This document shows, piece by piece, positions 25,524 through 35,400 of a stretch of 41,788 nt of DNA. Where the stretch lies: the NCBI GenBank assembly GCA_964650905.1, contig CAZYVH010000019.1:1-41788 (forward strand), in the 5' to 3' direction. This DNA is from SZUA-36 sp964650905. GTDB taxonomy: Bacteria > Pseudomonadota > Gammaproteobacteria > Xanthomonadales > SZUA-36. The position numbers and the translations under genes were made by a program. Position 1 is the stretch's first letter. Each line of letters begins with the position of its first letter. The notes under the pieces were generated by a model. It made no database searches, was not told the DNA's origin, and was given only the letters and a program-made list of their open reading frames with translations.

Positions 25524-26288
25524 TCAACGAAACTGTTCGTTCAGAATACGCTCTTCAAGTGTATGGGCAGGATCAAACAATAATTTCAATAGTATCGAGC
25601 GGTCTTCAAATGCATCCACACGAGTTATATTGCGAACTTCGTGCGCATCGGCGGTCGCACTGACAGCACGCTTGTAGTTATCCAGCACTTCAAACCTGAC
25701 ATGGGCCGATCCCGGCAGAATCGCACCACTCCAGCGTCGTGGACGAAAAGGACTGATCGGTGTCAGGGCCAGCGCCTTGGTACCCAGTGGCAAAATCGGC
25801 CCACGCACTGAAAAATTGTAGGCCGTGCTACCCGCTGCAGTAGCCAGCAATACGCCATCACAGACCAAGTCCTCCACTTTCACGCTGTCATTTACAAGAA
25901 TGCGGATGTGGGCTGCCTGGTTGGTTTGACGTAGCAATGAGATTTCATTGATAGCGAGTGCACCGGTACTGTTGCCGGATTCAGTCTCGACCTCCATACA
26001 CAATGGGTTCAAATTAACCGGTCGGGCGGTGGCCAGTCTTTTTTCCAGGTCATCTTCACCATAACGGTTCATCAGGAAGCCGACATTGCCAATCTTCATC
26101 CCGAAAACAGGTAAATCTTCCTTAATAAAACGGTGCAAGGTATGCAACATAAAACCATCACCACCCAGTGCAACAATCACCTTTGCCTGATCCAGCGGGC
26201 ACTGACCATAACGCGCCTGCATCAGCTTGGCGGCGTCGTGCGCTGCCGCATCTGTACCCGCCACGAAGTGAATGCGGGAATCTGTCAC
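25524..26288 (-). CDS. nadK: NAD kinase
   Basis: Phosphorylates NAD to NADP. About 254 residues from GTG at 26288, which resembles the shorter form known from alphaproteobacteria rather than the roughly 290-residue E. coli type. Motifs: VIVALGGDGFMLHTLHRF (GGDG), GNVGFLMN, AINEISL (NE/D motif) and TAAGSTAYNFSVRGPILP. The last has AAGSTAY where many homologues have NGSTAY. The GTG overlaps the TGA of the glutamate dehydrogenase gene (GTGA), so translation is probably coupled. Longer in-frame starts lie inside the dehydrogenase gene and are unlikely. Confidence 0.92.
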   Translation of the reverse strand: MTDSRIHFVAGTDAAAHDAAKLMQARYGQCPLDQAKVIVALGGDGFMLHTLHRFIKEDLPVFGMKIGNVGFLMNRYGEDDLEKRLATARPVNLNPLCMEVETESGNSTGALAINEISLLRQTNQAAHIRILVNDSVKVEDLVCDGVLLATAAGSTAYNFSVRGPILPLGTKALALTPISPFRPRRWSGAILPGSAHVRFEVLDNYKRAVSATADAHEVRNITRVDAFEDRSILLKLLFDPAHTLEERILNEQFR

Positions 26289-29200
26289 CGACTGGTCTCG
26301 ACCAGTAATTGATCCAGGCTGCGGATTGCCACCAACAACGTGGCATAGTCCATGGCATCCTGTCTGCGCATAGACTCCAGCAATTGAGTCGTGTGTTCTA
26401 CATCCCGGGTGTATGCATCCACCCAACGGGCAACCGGGTCCTTCTCACCCGGAAATTGTTCCAGTACCCTACCTGTCAGTTTATGGTGCTGGGCATACAG
26501 TTCATCCCGTAGATCACTGCGGGCCTGGGCGTGCCACTGGCCCTCGACAGGCAATTTTTCAAGGGCTTCACGCAACCATTTCAGACCCAGGCGTTCACCC
26601 AGACCGAAAAACACGGCAGCCACTCGACGCACATCGGTTTTCCGCCGAGCCGCCATTTCCACCACGTCCAGCGCAGGATAGAGTAAGTGTAAACTGGCAG
26701 CGTAACGGGCCAGTCTTTTTGGCACCCCACCTTCGATCAATGGCTGAGTGATCTCAGTCAGGATGACCTGTTCATCAGTATTCAGGTCACGGCTGAGGAT
26801 TTTGGCCAAAACTTCCAGACCAGGCGCCAGACGATTGATCGTTTTTTGGATGTCCAAGGTGTGGCCGGGCTGATTGAGTAGCCAGCGGGTCGCCTGGCGC
26901 AACAGGTTCCACATGGCCAGCATGATGGTATTTTGCAAAGCCGGCGCAACCTTGTAGTCCAGCGCTTCCACCCGTTTCCAGAAATCGCGCGCCTTGAATA
27001 TTTCACGGGCAATGGTATAGGCACGAGTGACCTCCGCGGCAGATTCACCGGTATCTTCGCACATACGCAATGTAAAGGATGCACCCATACGGTTCACCAT
27101 ACTGTTACTGAGCTGCGTTGCAATGATTTCCCGCTTGAGGCGGTGAGCATTCATATAGCCGGCGTATTGCTGCTGCAATGCTTGTGGGAAATAACGCTGT
27201 AGTTCGCCTGATAGCCAGGGGTCTTCCGGTATATCGGAATCCAACAATTGACCATACAGCATGATCTTGCTGTAAGACAACAGGACTGCAAGCTCCGGCC
27301 GGCTCAGACCCTCGCCACGCTCGCGTCGCTGAGTCAATTCCTCATCGCTCGGCAATTGCTCAAGACCCCGATCCAGAATGCCTTTTTCTTCCAGTACCCA
27401 AATGAAATGCTGCTTGGCGCCCAGCCTCTCACCGGTCAGGCACTCCATCATCGAGATCGTCTGGGTTTGCAGGTAGTTGTCACGCAATACCAATTTGCTT
27501 ACATCACAGGTCATATCAGTCAGGAGAAGGTTCCGCCTGGCTATATCCAGTTTGCCCGCGCGCATGACCTGGTTTAGCAAAATCTTGATATTGACTTCGT
27601 GATCTGAACAATCAACGCCAGCAGAATTATCAATAAAATCAGTATTGATGCGACCGCCAGCAAGGGCATACTCGATACGCCCGAGCTGGGTCAGACCAAG
27701 GTTACCGCCTTCACCAACAACTTTGCAACGCAACTCATTGCCATTGACCCGCAGCGCATTATTGGTGGCATCGCCAACCACTGAGTTGTTTTCCGCAGAC
27801 GATTTGACATAGGTACCGATACCACCATTCCATAATAAATCCACATCAGCCTTGAGCAGTGCGCGAATAAGTTCATTGGGCGTCATGTCCCGGTCTTCGA
27901 TGGCGAGCCACTGACGGACTTCCTGGCTGATCGGGATGGTCTTTTCAAGGCGGGAATAAACACCACCGCCCTTTGAAATCAACGCCGGGTTGTAGTCGTC
28001 CCAGCCAGAACGGCGTAAGGCAAACAGACGTTTGCGTTCCTTGAATGAAGCTGTCTCGTCAGGTTCCGGATCCAAAAATATATGCTGGTGATTAAATGCG
28101 GCCTGCAAGCGGATCTGCTTTGACAACAACACGCCATTGCCAAAAACATCACCCGACATGTCGCCGATACCCACGACACTGAACGGCTCCTTCCTGATAT
28201 TTCTGCCCATTTCCCGGAAGTGACGTTTGATGCCCTCCCATGCGCCACGGGCCGTGATGCCCATCGCCTTGTGGTCATAGCCATAAGAACCACCTGAAGC
28301 AAATGCATCTCCCAGCCAGTAGCCCCGTTCCAGGGCGATAGCGTTGGCGGTATCCGAAAAACTTGCCGTGCCCTTGTCGGCCGCAACCACCAGGTATGGA
28401 TCGTCTTCATCGCGTCTCAGAACACCGTCCGGTGGTATGATTCTTTCTTCATTAAGATTATCAGTAACATCCAGTAATCCATTGATATATATCCTATAAC
28501 ATTTTGTAACCTCTGCCATTATATCATCGCGACTGCCATTTTCAGGCAGATGTTTGACGAAAAAACCTCCCTTGGATCCCACTGGGACAATAATCGTATT
28601 TTTAACGTTCTGGGCCTTCATGAGACCCAGCACCTCAGTGCGAAAATCTTCCCTGCGATCCGACCAGCGCAGGCCACCACGCGCCACTTTGCCGACACGC
28701 AGATGTATACCCTCAACAGCACTGGAAAATATCCATATCTCACGAAATGGTACCGGTTTGGGCAAGTCGAGTATTTTTGACGAGTCCAGTTTGAAACTCA
28801 TATACTCCGGCAAGCCACCATCGGCCATAGGTTTGTAGAAATTGGTTCTCAGAGTTGCCCGTATCGCAGTGTAGAACGCAAACAAAATGCGGTCCTCATC
28901 CAGGCTGCTGACCCTGAACAGGGCACGTTTGAAAGCCTTTTTCAGGATTTCAATTTGTGTGTCACAATCCTTCTGCCGTGCTGCAATCAGTCTTTCCAGG
29001 TAATCACAAAGGACCTTGTCTTTGCAATGCTGGATGCCTGGCAAGCCAAAAATCGTTCGTTGCAACTTCTTGGCGGCCTGTTCCTTGCGAAAATCACTCT
29101 CATTACAACGCTGGGGATTGAACATCGCTTCAAATAATTCAACCAGCAGGCGTGCCATCAACGGGTGGCGGGCGAGGGTCTCTTCCATATAGGCCTGTGA

Positions 29201-31237
29201 ATAGGTGATACCGGTCTGCAGAAGGTATTTGCAATAAGCCCGAATCCCCTTGACCTGGCGCCAGTTCAGGTGGCACCCCAGGATCAAACGGTTAAAACCA
29301 TCGCTGACGGTAACACCACGCCAGGTATTTTCGAAAGCCTCCTGAAATCTTTGCCGGACCGCTTCAATATCGAGATCACCCCCAAGGCTGTAATCCATAT
29401 CGAAATCCTGTACCCAGATCGAATCCCGGTGTTCAAATCTCAACTGGTATGGACGTTCGCTGACAATGTGCAGACCCAGGTCTTCCAGCATGGGTAACAC
29501 TTCCGACAGTGGAATAGAGTGCCTCATCCTGAACACCTTGAAATGGATGATATCCGTGTCCCTGGTGCGTGGACGGTACAGGCTCATCCCGAGGTCATTT
29601 TCGGTCTTGAGCGCGGCAATTCGCTCAACATCAAATGCAGCGACCCACGGGGACACGTCTTCCATGTATGCGGCCGGAAAGGCGCTGCCAATCTCCCTGC
29701 CCCAGCGCAATCCGACCTCTTCACCGAATTTATCGACCAGGATATTGGTCAGTTCATCATTCCACGAACGCAAGGCCGTGATAATCTTGTTTTCGAGTGT
29801 ATGGACATCCGGATCAGGTGTTTCACCCGCTTTCGGGCGGATGATGACTTGCAAACGGGCCAGCGCGGAATCCGAGACCCGCACGTCATAATCCAGCCTG
29901 TCACCCTTGAACGCACGTTTCAGTATGCGTTGAATTTTCTCACGATTCTCAGTGTTAAAATAATCCCTTGGTATGTATACGAGGCAGGAGAAAAACCGGC
30001 CAAACCGTTCTCTGCGTATAAACAAGCGAACACCTTGACGGTCCTGCAAATCGAGCACGCCAATTGCAATCGCCAATAACTCGGTGCTGCTGGCCTGCAA
30101 CACATCGTCACGCGGCAGGGTTTCCAGTACATGCAATAATGATTTGTCCGCGTGACTGTGACGGGCAAAACCCGAGTTATCGAGGACCTTCTTTATCTTC
30201 ATACGGATTAATGGCGTCTCCGTCGCCCGGCTCAGATAGGCATTGGAGGTCAACAGGCCGATAAAGCGATGTTCGCCGATGTTTTTACCGTGCTCGTCAT
30301 AACGCAACACACCGATATAGTCCATGAAACCACTGCGATGAATGGGTGAACGGGCATTGGTCTTGGTAATAATCAGAGGATCGTTCTGGTTGAATCTCAC
30401 CTCGCCACTCAAGGTCGCTATCGGCCGGCTCAATCGGGTCTTACCATGTTCACGCAACAGTCCCAGGCCACTGCCTTCAACGACCTGTAGTGACTCGGTT
30501 TTGCCATCATTGACGATGTCATAGTCACGCGTACCGATGAGAATAAAATGGTCATTTTCCAACCATTTGAGGAAGTCAACGCATTCATCGTGCACTGTCT
30601 TTTTTAACCCGGGTGCATTCTCGCCAAATCCGGAGATGGTGTCTATGAGACGACCTTTCATCGACTGGAAATCTTCAACGACGACATTGACAATACCCAT
30701 CCGTACCTTGAGCTTCGTTACGATATTCGCCAACACCGCAGGGTCTGTTTGCCGGTCAACCTGGACCTGGATGAATGACTCAGTAGTCGTTTCACTCGTA
30801 GCTTCCGGGCTGATCGTTTCCAGTTTTCCTTGTGAATCCCGCACGAGATTAAGCATCGGATGGACAATCAGGTGGATGCCGAGGTTCAGTTCCTGCAGTG
30901 TCTGGCTGGTCGTATCAACAAGAAATGGCCTGTCTTCATTGACCATCTCGATGACAGTATGCTGACATTCCCAGCCATCTTTATCCTTGCCGGGGTTATA
31001 GACGCGCAACAGCAACTCGCCGGGTCTGCGCTGGTGGATAAAATTAACCTGAGCAGTCACCATGGAGGCGAATGTTACCGCCAGTTCCTGCTGCAGTTCC
31101 TGAAAAGGTACCGCATGAAAATAGGCATCGACAAAAGCAGTGTTCCGGCGGGCTGCGCGGGTTGCCATGCGACTTGCAATAACCGCTTTGATCTGCTCCA
31201 AAAAAGCTTTTTTGTTTTTCAAATAGTCCGATTTCAT
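26285..31237 (-). CDS. NAD-specific glutamate dehydrogenase, large (GDH2/Bac_GDH) type
   Basis: Oxidatively deaminates glutamate to 2-oxoglutarate, feeding amino acid carbon to the citric acid cycle. About 1650 residues, as in Pseudomonas aeruginosa GdhB. A long N-terminal regulatory region is followed by the catalytic core with VGKVARGGLRWSDRREDFRTEVLGLMKAQNVKNTIIVP, GSKGGFFVK, GIGDMSGDVFGNGVLLS and GEGGNLGLTQLGRIEYA. ATG at 31237 (MKSDYLKNKKAFLEQIK) is chosen; the open frame continues to 31432 but encodes a Trp- and Tyr-rich stretch unlike the family, and a minus-strand TATAAT lies within it (31325-31330). nadK overlaps its stop. Confidence 0.94.
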   Translation of the reverse strand: MKSDYLKNKKAFLEQIKAVIASRMATRAARRNTAFVDAYFHAVPFQELQQELAVTFASMVTAQVNFIHQRRPGELLLRVYNPGKDKDGWECQHTVIEMVNEDRPFLVDTTSQTLQELNLGIHLIVHPMLNLVRDSQGKLETISPEATSETTTESFIQVQVDRQTDPAVLANIVTKLKVRMGIVNVVVEDFQSMKGRLIDTISGFGENAPGLKKTVHDECVDFLKWLENDHFILIGTRDYDIVNDGKTESLQVVEGSGLGLLREHGKTRLSRPIATLSGEVRFNQNDPLIITKTNARSPIHRSGFMDYIGVLRYDEHGKNIGEHRFIGLLTSNAYLSRATETPLIRMKIKKVLDNSGFARHSHADKSLLHVLETLPRDDVLQASSTELLAIAIGVLDLQDRQGVRLFIRRERFGRFFSCLVYIPRDYFNTENREKIQRILKRAFKGDRLDYDVRVSDSALARLQVIIRPKAGETPDPDVHTLENKIITALRSWNDELTNILVDKFGEEVGLRWGREIGSAFPAAYMEDVSPWVAAFDVERIAALKTENDLGMSLYRPRTRDTDIIHFKVFRMRHSIPLSEVLPMLEDLGLHIVSERPYQLRFEHRDSIWVQDFDMDYSLGGDLDIEAVRQRFQEAFENTWRGVTVSDGFNRLILGCHLNWRQVKGIRAYCKYLLQTGITYSQAYMEETLARHPLMARLLVELFEAMFNPQRCNESDFRKEQAAKKLQRTIFGLPGIQHCKDKVLCDYLERLIAARQKDCDTQIEILKKAFKRALFRVSSLDEDRILFAFYTAIRATLRTNFYKPMADGGLPEYMSFKLDSSKILDLPKPVPFREIWIFSSAVEGIHLRVGKVARGGLRWSDRREDFRTEVLGLMKAQNVKNTIIVPVGSKGGFFVKHLPENGSRDDIMAEVTKCYRIYINGLLDVTDNLNEERIIPPDGVLRRDEDDPYLVVAADKGTASFSDTANAIALERGYWLGDAFASGGSYGYDHKAMGITARGAWEGIKRHFREMGRNIRKEPFSVVGIGDMSGDVFGNGVLLSKQIRLQAAFNHQHIFLDPEPDETASFKERKRLFALRRSGWDDYNPALISKGGGVYSRLEKTIPISQEVRQWLAIEDRDMTPNELIRALLKADVDLLWNGGIGTYVKSSAENNSVVGDATNNALRVNGNELRCKVVGEGGNLGLTQLGRIEYALAGGRINTDFIDNSAGVDCSDHEVNIKILLNQVMRAGKLDIARRNLLLTDMTCDVSKLVLRDNYLQTQTISMMECLTGERLGAKQHFIWVLEEKGILDRGLEQLPSDEELTQRRERGEGLSRPELAVLLSYSKIMLYGQLLDSDIPEDPWLSGELQRYFPQALQQQYAGYMNAHRLKREIIATQLSNSMVNRMGASFTLRMCEDTGESAAEVTRAYTIAREIFKARDFWKRVEALDYKVAPALQNTIMLAMWNLLRQATRWLLNQPGHTLDIQKTINRLAPGLEVLAKILSRDLNTDEQVILTEITQPLIEGGVPKRLARYAASLHLLYPALDVVEMAARRKTDVRRVAAVFFGLGERLGLKWLREALEKLPVEGQWHAQARSDLRDELYAQHHKLTGRVLEQFPGEKDPVARWVDAYTRDVEHTTQLLESMRRQDAMDYATLLVAIRSLDQLLVETSR

Positions 31238-31324
31238 TGATTCTGACCGCTTGTTTGATCCTTTGTAAATCAACAGGCTGTGCTGTTGCAGGAACGACCA
31301 TATGTACGATAGTTCAGATGGCGG

Positions 31325-31330
31325 ATTATA
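31325..31330 (-). promoter_or_regulatory. Possible -10 element for the glutamate dehydrogenase gene
   Basis: A perfect TATAAT on the minus strand, 88 bases before the chosen ATG at 31237. No convincing -35 lies at 16-18 bases. Its presence supports treating 31238-31430 as promoter region, not coding. Confidence 0.35.
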
Positions 31331-31430
31331 GAAGCTTTGCGGGTCTAACACATCGTATTTGTACAAACCACGTTGCCACCACCATGGTGACACAGGTTGA
31401 CCCGGTCTGATACTCTGGTTAATCTCTAAC

Positions 31431-31458
31431 ATATCTTTAAATCATGATAGAAGGATAT
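31431..31458 (+). promoter_or_regulatory. Dyad-symmetric operator candidate before the ArsR-methyltransferase gene
   Basis: ATATC, six bases, TCATGA, six bases, GATAT: a symmetric 28-bp dyad centred on a palindromic hexamer, with half of the intervening positions also symmetric. It ends 11 bases before the start codon of an ArsR-family regulator, a placement and length fitting autoregulation by a dimeric winged-helix protein. A weak promoter (TTGACC at 31397-31402, 17 bases, TAATCT) precedes it. Confidence 0.5.
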
Positions 31459-31469
31459 ATAGTTATACA

Positions 31470-32402
31470 ATGGACCTGCAGCAGATTTCACAACACTTCA
31501 GGATACTGGCTGACAGCACACGTCTGCGCTTGTTGATGCTGCTTGAGGTTGAAGAACTGAGTGTCGCAGAATTGGCTGCCATCACCCAGCTTGCACAACC
31601 ACGCGTTTCGACCCATCTTGCCAAACTGAAGGAAGCGGGTCTGGTCTGTGACCGCCGCGAGGGTATCTTCGTACATTACCGCATGACTGCAAAGATCGAC
31701 GACAGCGGTCTCAGAGCACTGTGGAAACTGCTGCGCACCAATACATCCGATCCTTTGCTAAAAAATGACATTGCACGAATCCAGAGTGTTATGGACACCC
31801 GCCTGAGGAAATCAAGCTGGGCTGACAGCGTCGCGGGTGACATGGAACGCCATTATTCACCCGGTCGTACCTGGGAAGCCACCACACGCGCCATCGTGCA
31901 TCTGCTGGAACTCGGAGATGTGCTGGATATTGCCTCCGGCGATGGCGTGCTGGCAGAGTTACTGGCGCCCCGTGCACGTTCGATCTCTTGTCTGGACAAC
32001 AGTCGACGGGTCGTGGAGGCGGGTAAAAAGCGTTTGCGTAATTTTGCAAATGTCAGTTTTGAAGCAGGCGACATGCATGAACTGCCGATGATGGATGCTA
32101 CATTTGACACGGTCCTCATGATGCACGCCTTAACCTATACCAACCGTCCGGAACGGGTGTTTGCCGAGGCCGGGCGTGTATTGCGTCACGGTGGACGCTT
32201 GCTGGCGGTTACCTTGCAACAGCACCAGCACAGGAACTTTGTCAAACAATACGACCATCTAAACCTTGGTTTTACGGTCACACAATTGCGAAAACTATGC
32301 CGCGGTGCCGGTCTTGACCCAATCAGCATCCAGGTTTCTGCGATTGAAAAACGTACCCCGAATTTCAAGATATTGACCCTGATCGCCGACAAGCCTGGTT
32401 AA
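31470..32402 (+). CDS. ArsR-family regulator fused to a SAM-dependent methyltransferase domain
   Basis: A 310-residue two-domain protein. Residues 1-85 are a winged helix of ArsR type (FRILADSTRLRLLMLLEVEELSVAELAAITQLAQPRVSTHLAKLKEAGLV, wing REGIFVHYR). I see no metal-binding CxC motif. Residues about 125-300 are a class I methyltransferase fold: VLDIASGDGVLAELLAP (SAM loop), ISCLDNS, AGDMHELPMMDATFDTVLMMHALTY and the motif around VLRHGGRLLAVTL. It lies 14 bases before metH. ArsR-type regulators called SahR control methionine-cycle genes in proteobacteria and respond to S-adenosylhomocysteine, so the fused domain may sense SAM or SAH rather than methylate. That role is inference. Confidence 0.88.
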   Translation: MDLQQISQHFRILADSTRLRLLMLLEVEELSVAELAAITQLAQPRVSTHLAKLKEAGLVCDRREGIFVHYRMTAKIDDSGLRALWKLLRTNTSDPLLKNDIARIQSVMDTRLRKSSWADSVAGDMERHYSPGRTWEATTRAIVHLLELGDVLDIASGDGVLAELLAPRARSISCLDNSRRVVEAGKKRLRNFANVSFEAGDMHELPMMDATFDTVLMMHALTYTNRPERVFAEAGRVLRHGGRLLAVTLQQHQHRNFVKQYDHLNLGFTVTQLRKLCRGAGLDPISIQVSAIEKRTPNFKILTLIADKPG

Positions 32403-32416
32403 CGACAAAACCAATA

Positions 32417-35400
32417 ATGTACTCACAACCCTACAAGAACCCTCAGGACATTGCGCGACTGCAAAAAATGATGTCCGAGCGCATCCTGGTGCTTGACGGC
32501 GCTATGGGTACGATGATCCAGCAGTTCGAATTCACCGAAAAAGACTTCCGTGGCCAGCGTTTCGGTGAGCACCCACAATCCCTGCGTGGTAATAATGATC
32601 TGTTGACGCTGACCCGACCAGAGACAATAACGGCGATCCACAGGGGCTTCGCAAAGGCCGGTGCTGATCTGCTGGAAACCAATACATTTAACAGTACCAG
32701 CATTTCGCAGGCGGACTATGGTCTACAGTCGCTGGTCGGTGAATTGAATACCGCCGCGGCGAAACTGGCACGTAGCATTGCGGATGAATTTACCCGACTG
32801 ACACCTGATAAACCCCGTTACGTGGTGGGTTCTCTGGGACCCACCAACCGCACGGCTTCATTGTCGCCGGATGTGAGCCGGCCGGATTTTCGCAATATTA
32901 GCTTTGCGCAATTACGTCAGGCGTACGCCGAGGCCACCCGGGGGTTGATCGAGGGCGGCTCGGACCTGTTAATGGTCGAGACAATTTTCGATACGCTCAA
33001 TTGTAAAGCCGCCCTGGTCGGCATCGATGATGTTTTTGACGAATTTGGCTACCGTTTGCCGGTCATGATCTCCGGCACGATTACCGATGCCAGTGGCCGC
33101 ACACTGTCCGGTCAAACCGTGGCGGCGTTCTGGAATTCTGTGCGTCACGCAAAACCAATCTCAATCGGTCTGAATTGCGCCCTGGGCGCCACCGAGTTGC
33201 GGCCATGGCTTCAGGAATTGGCGCATGTTGCCGAATGCCCCGTCAGTGCTCACCCCAATGCCGGCCTGCCTAACGAACTGGGTGAATATGATGACACCCC
33301 GGAGCACATGGCGACGCTGATGAAAGCGTTCGCAGATGAAGGTCTGCTCAATATTGCCGGTGGTTGTTGTGGCACAACACCGGCCCACATAAAAGCCATG
33401 GCCCAGGCCCTTGAGAAACATCAGCCAAGGGGCACTCCGCCCGCAGTCCCCTATTGCCGCCTGGCGGGTCTGGAACCGCTGACCATCACCCCTGAGTTGA
33501 ATTTCGTCAATGTCGGCGAACGAACCAACGTAACCGGTTCGGCCGTCTTCCGGCGTTTGATCCAAGCTGATGATTTTGATGCGGCCCTGGATGTCGCCCG
33601 CCAACAGATAGACAACGGTGCGCAGATCATCGACATCAACATGGACGAGGGACTGCTCGATGGCGTGGCCGTCATGACACGGTTCCTGCACCTCATCGCC
33701 TCGGAACCGGATATTTCACGGGTTCCGGTCATGCTTGATTCATCACGATGGGACGTGCTGGAAGCCGGTCTTGCATGTCTGCAGGGCAAAGGTGTGGTCA
33801 ATTCCATCAGCCTGAAAGAGGGTGAAGCCGCATTTCTCGAACGGGCGAAGACCATTTTGCGATTTGGGGCTGCCGTTATCGTCATGGCTTTTGATGAAGA
33901 CGGTCAGGCAGACTCGCTTGAAAAACGTGTCAGCATCTGTAAAAGGGCCTGGAAGTTGTTGACACAGGAAGTTGGATTTCCACCTGAAGACATCATTTTT
34001 GACCCCAATATTTTTGCCGTCGCCACGGGTATCGAAGCGCATAACAGCTACGGGCTGGATTTTATTAAAGCGACACAGCGTATCAAACAGGCCTGCCCCG
34101 GCGTTTTGATCTCCGGAGGGGTCAGTAATATTTCTTTCTCGTTCCGCGGGCAGCAACGGTTAAGAGAGGCCATACACAGCGTATTTCTTTACCACGCAAT
34201 TCACGCAGGCATGGATATGGGTATCGTTAATGCCGGCCAGTTGGAGGTCTACGACGAAATTGATCCCGGTCTGCGGGATGCCGTTGAGGATGTCGTGCTC
34301 AACCGGCGGCAGGATTCGACCGAGCGTCTGCTCGCAATCGCCCAGTCGTTCCAGGGCACCGGCAAAGCGACCATCAATGATGATGCGTGGCGAAAGGGGT
34401 GCGTGGAGGAACGGCTGCAACACGCACTCATCAAGGGTATCAATACGTATATCGTTGAGGACGTTGAGGAAGCACGACAGGCATCGGCCAGAGCACTGGA
34501 TGTGATCGAAGGTCCGTTGATGGATGCCATGAACATCATCGGCGACCTGTTTGGTGATGGCCGCATGTTCCTGCCACAGGTGGTCAAGAGTGCCCGTGTC
34601 ATGAAACAGGCCGTGGCGGTACTGGTCCCCTATATCGAAGAGGAAAAACAACGTAGCGGCGACACCAGCCAACGTCTGCCACGCATACTGATGGCAACCG
34701 TCAAAGGCGACGTACACGATATTGGTAAAAATATCGTTGCGGTCGTGCTGAAGTGTAACAACTTCGAAATCATCGATCTCGGCGTCATGGTTTCGGCCGA
34801 GGAAATCCTGGCAACCGCCAGGCGGGAGGTCGTTGATATCATCGGCCTGTCCGGTCTGATTACACCGTCGTTGGAGGAGATGCGTCATGTTGCTGCTGAA
34901 ATGCAACGCCGTGGCCTGCAACAACCCCTGATGATCGGTGGCGCAACAACCTCACCCATGCACACAGCACTACGGATTGACCCAGCGTACGCCAATGGTG
35001 TTTTCTGGGTCAAGGATGCCTCCCGCGCCGTGGGTGTTGCGAGGAAACTCTGCAATCCGGAAGAACGCTGCAAACTCACCAAAATTGTTGCGGCTGACTA
35101 CACAGCCATGCGTGAACGACGTCGCAAAGGTAGTTCACGACAACCACCCGTCAACCTCGAAGCGGCCCGGGCCAACGCGTTCCTGCCCGACTGGAAGAAA
35201 GATGAGGTCAATCAACCGGCCCAGTCTGGTCTGCATGTGCTGGACACTATTGACCTGGCTGAATTAGTGCCGCTTATCGACTGGACACCGTTTTTCCAGA
35301 CCTGGGAATTACAGGGCCGTTACCCCGATATTCTGGATGATATGCACAAGGGTGAGGCTGCACGCAGCCTCTTCGCTGATGCCCGGACTATGCTGCAGAA

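Noticed and set aside
31238..31432. N-terminal extension of the glutamate dehydrogenase to ATG 31432
   Set aside because: The added 65 residues look unlike the family, contain a minus-strand TATAAT and would leave only 37 bases for two divergent promoters.
32403..32416. Cobalamin riboswitch before metH
   Set aside because: Only 14 bases separate metH from the preceding gene, and the upstream 31433-31469 stretch is too short and lacks a B12-box-like structure.
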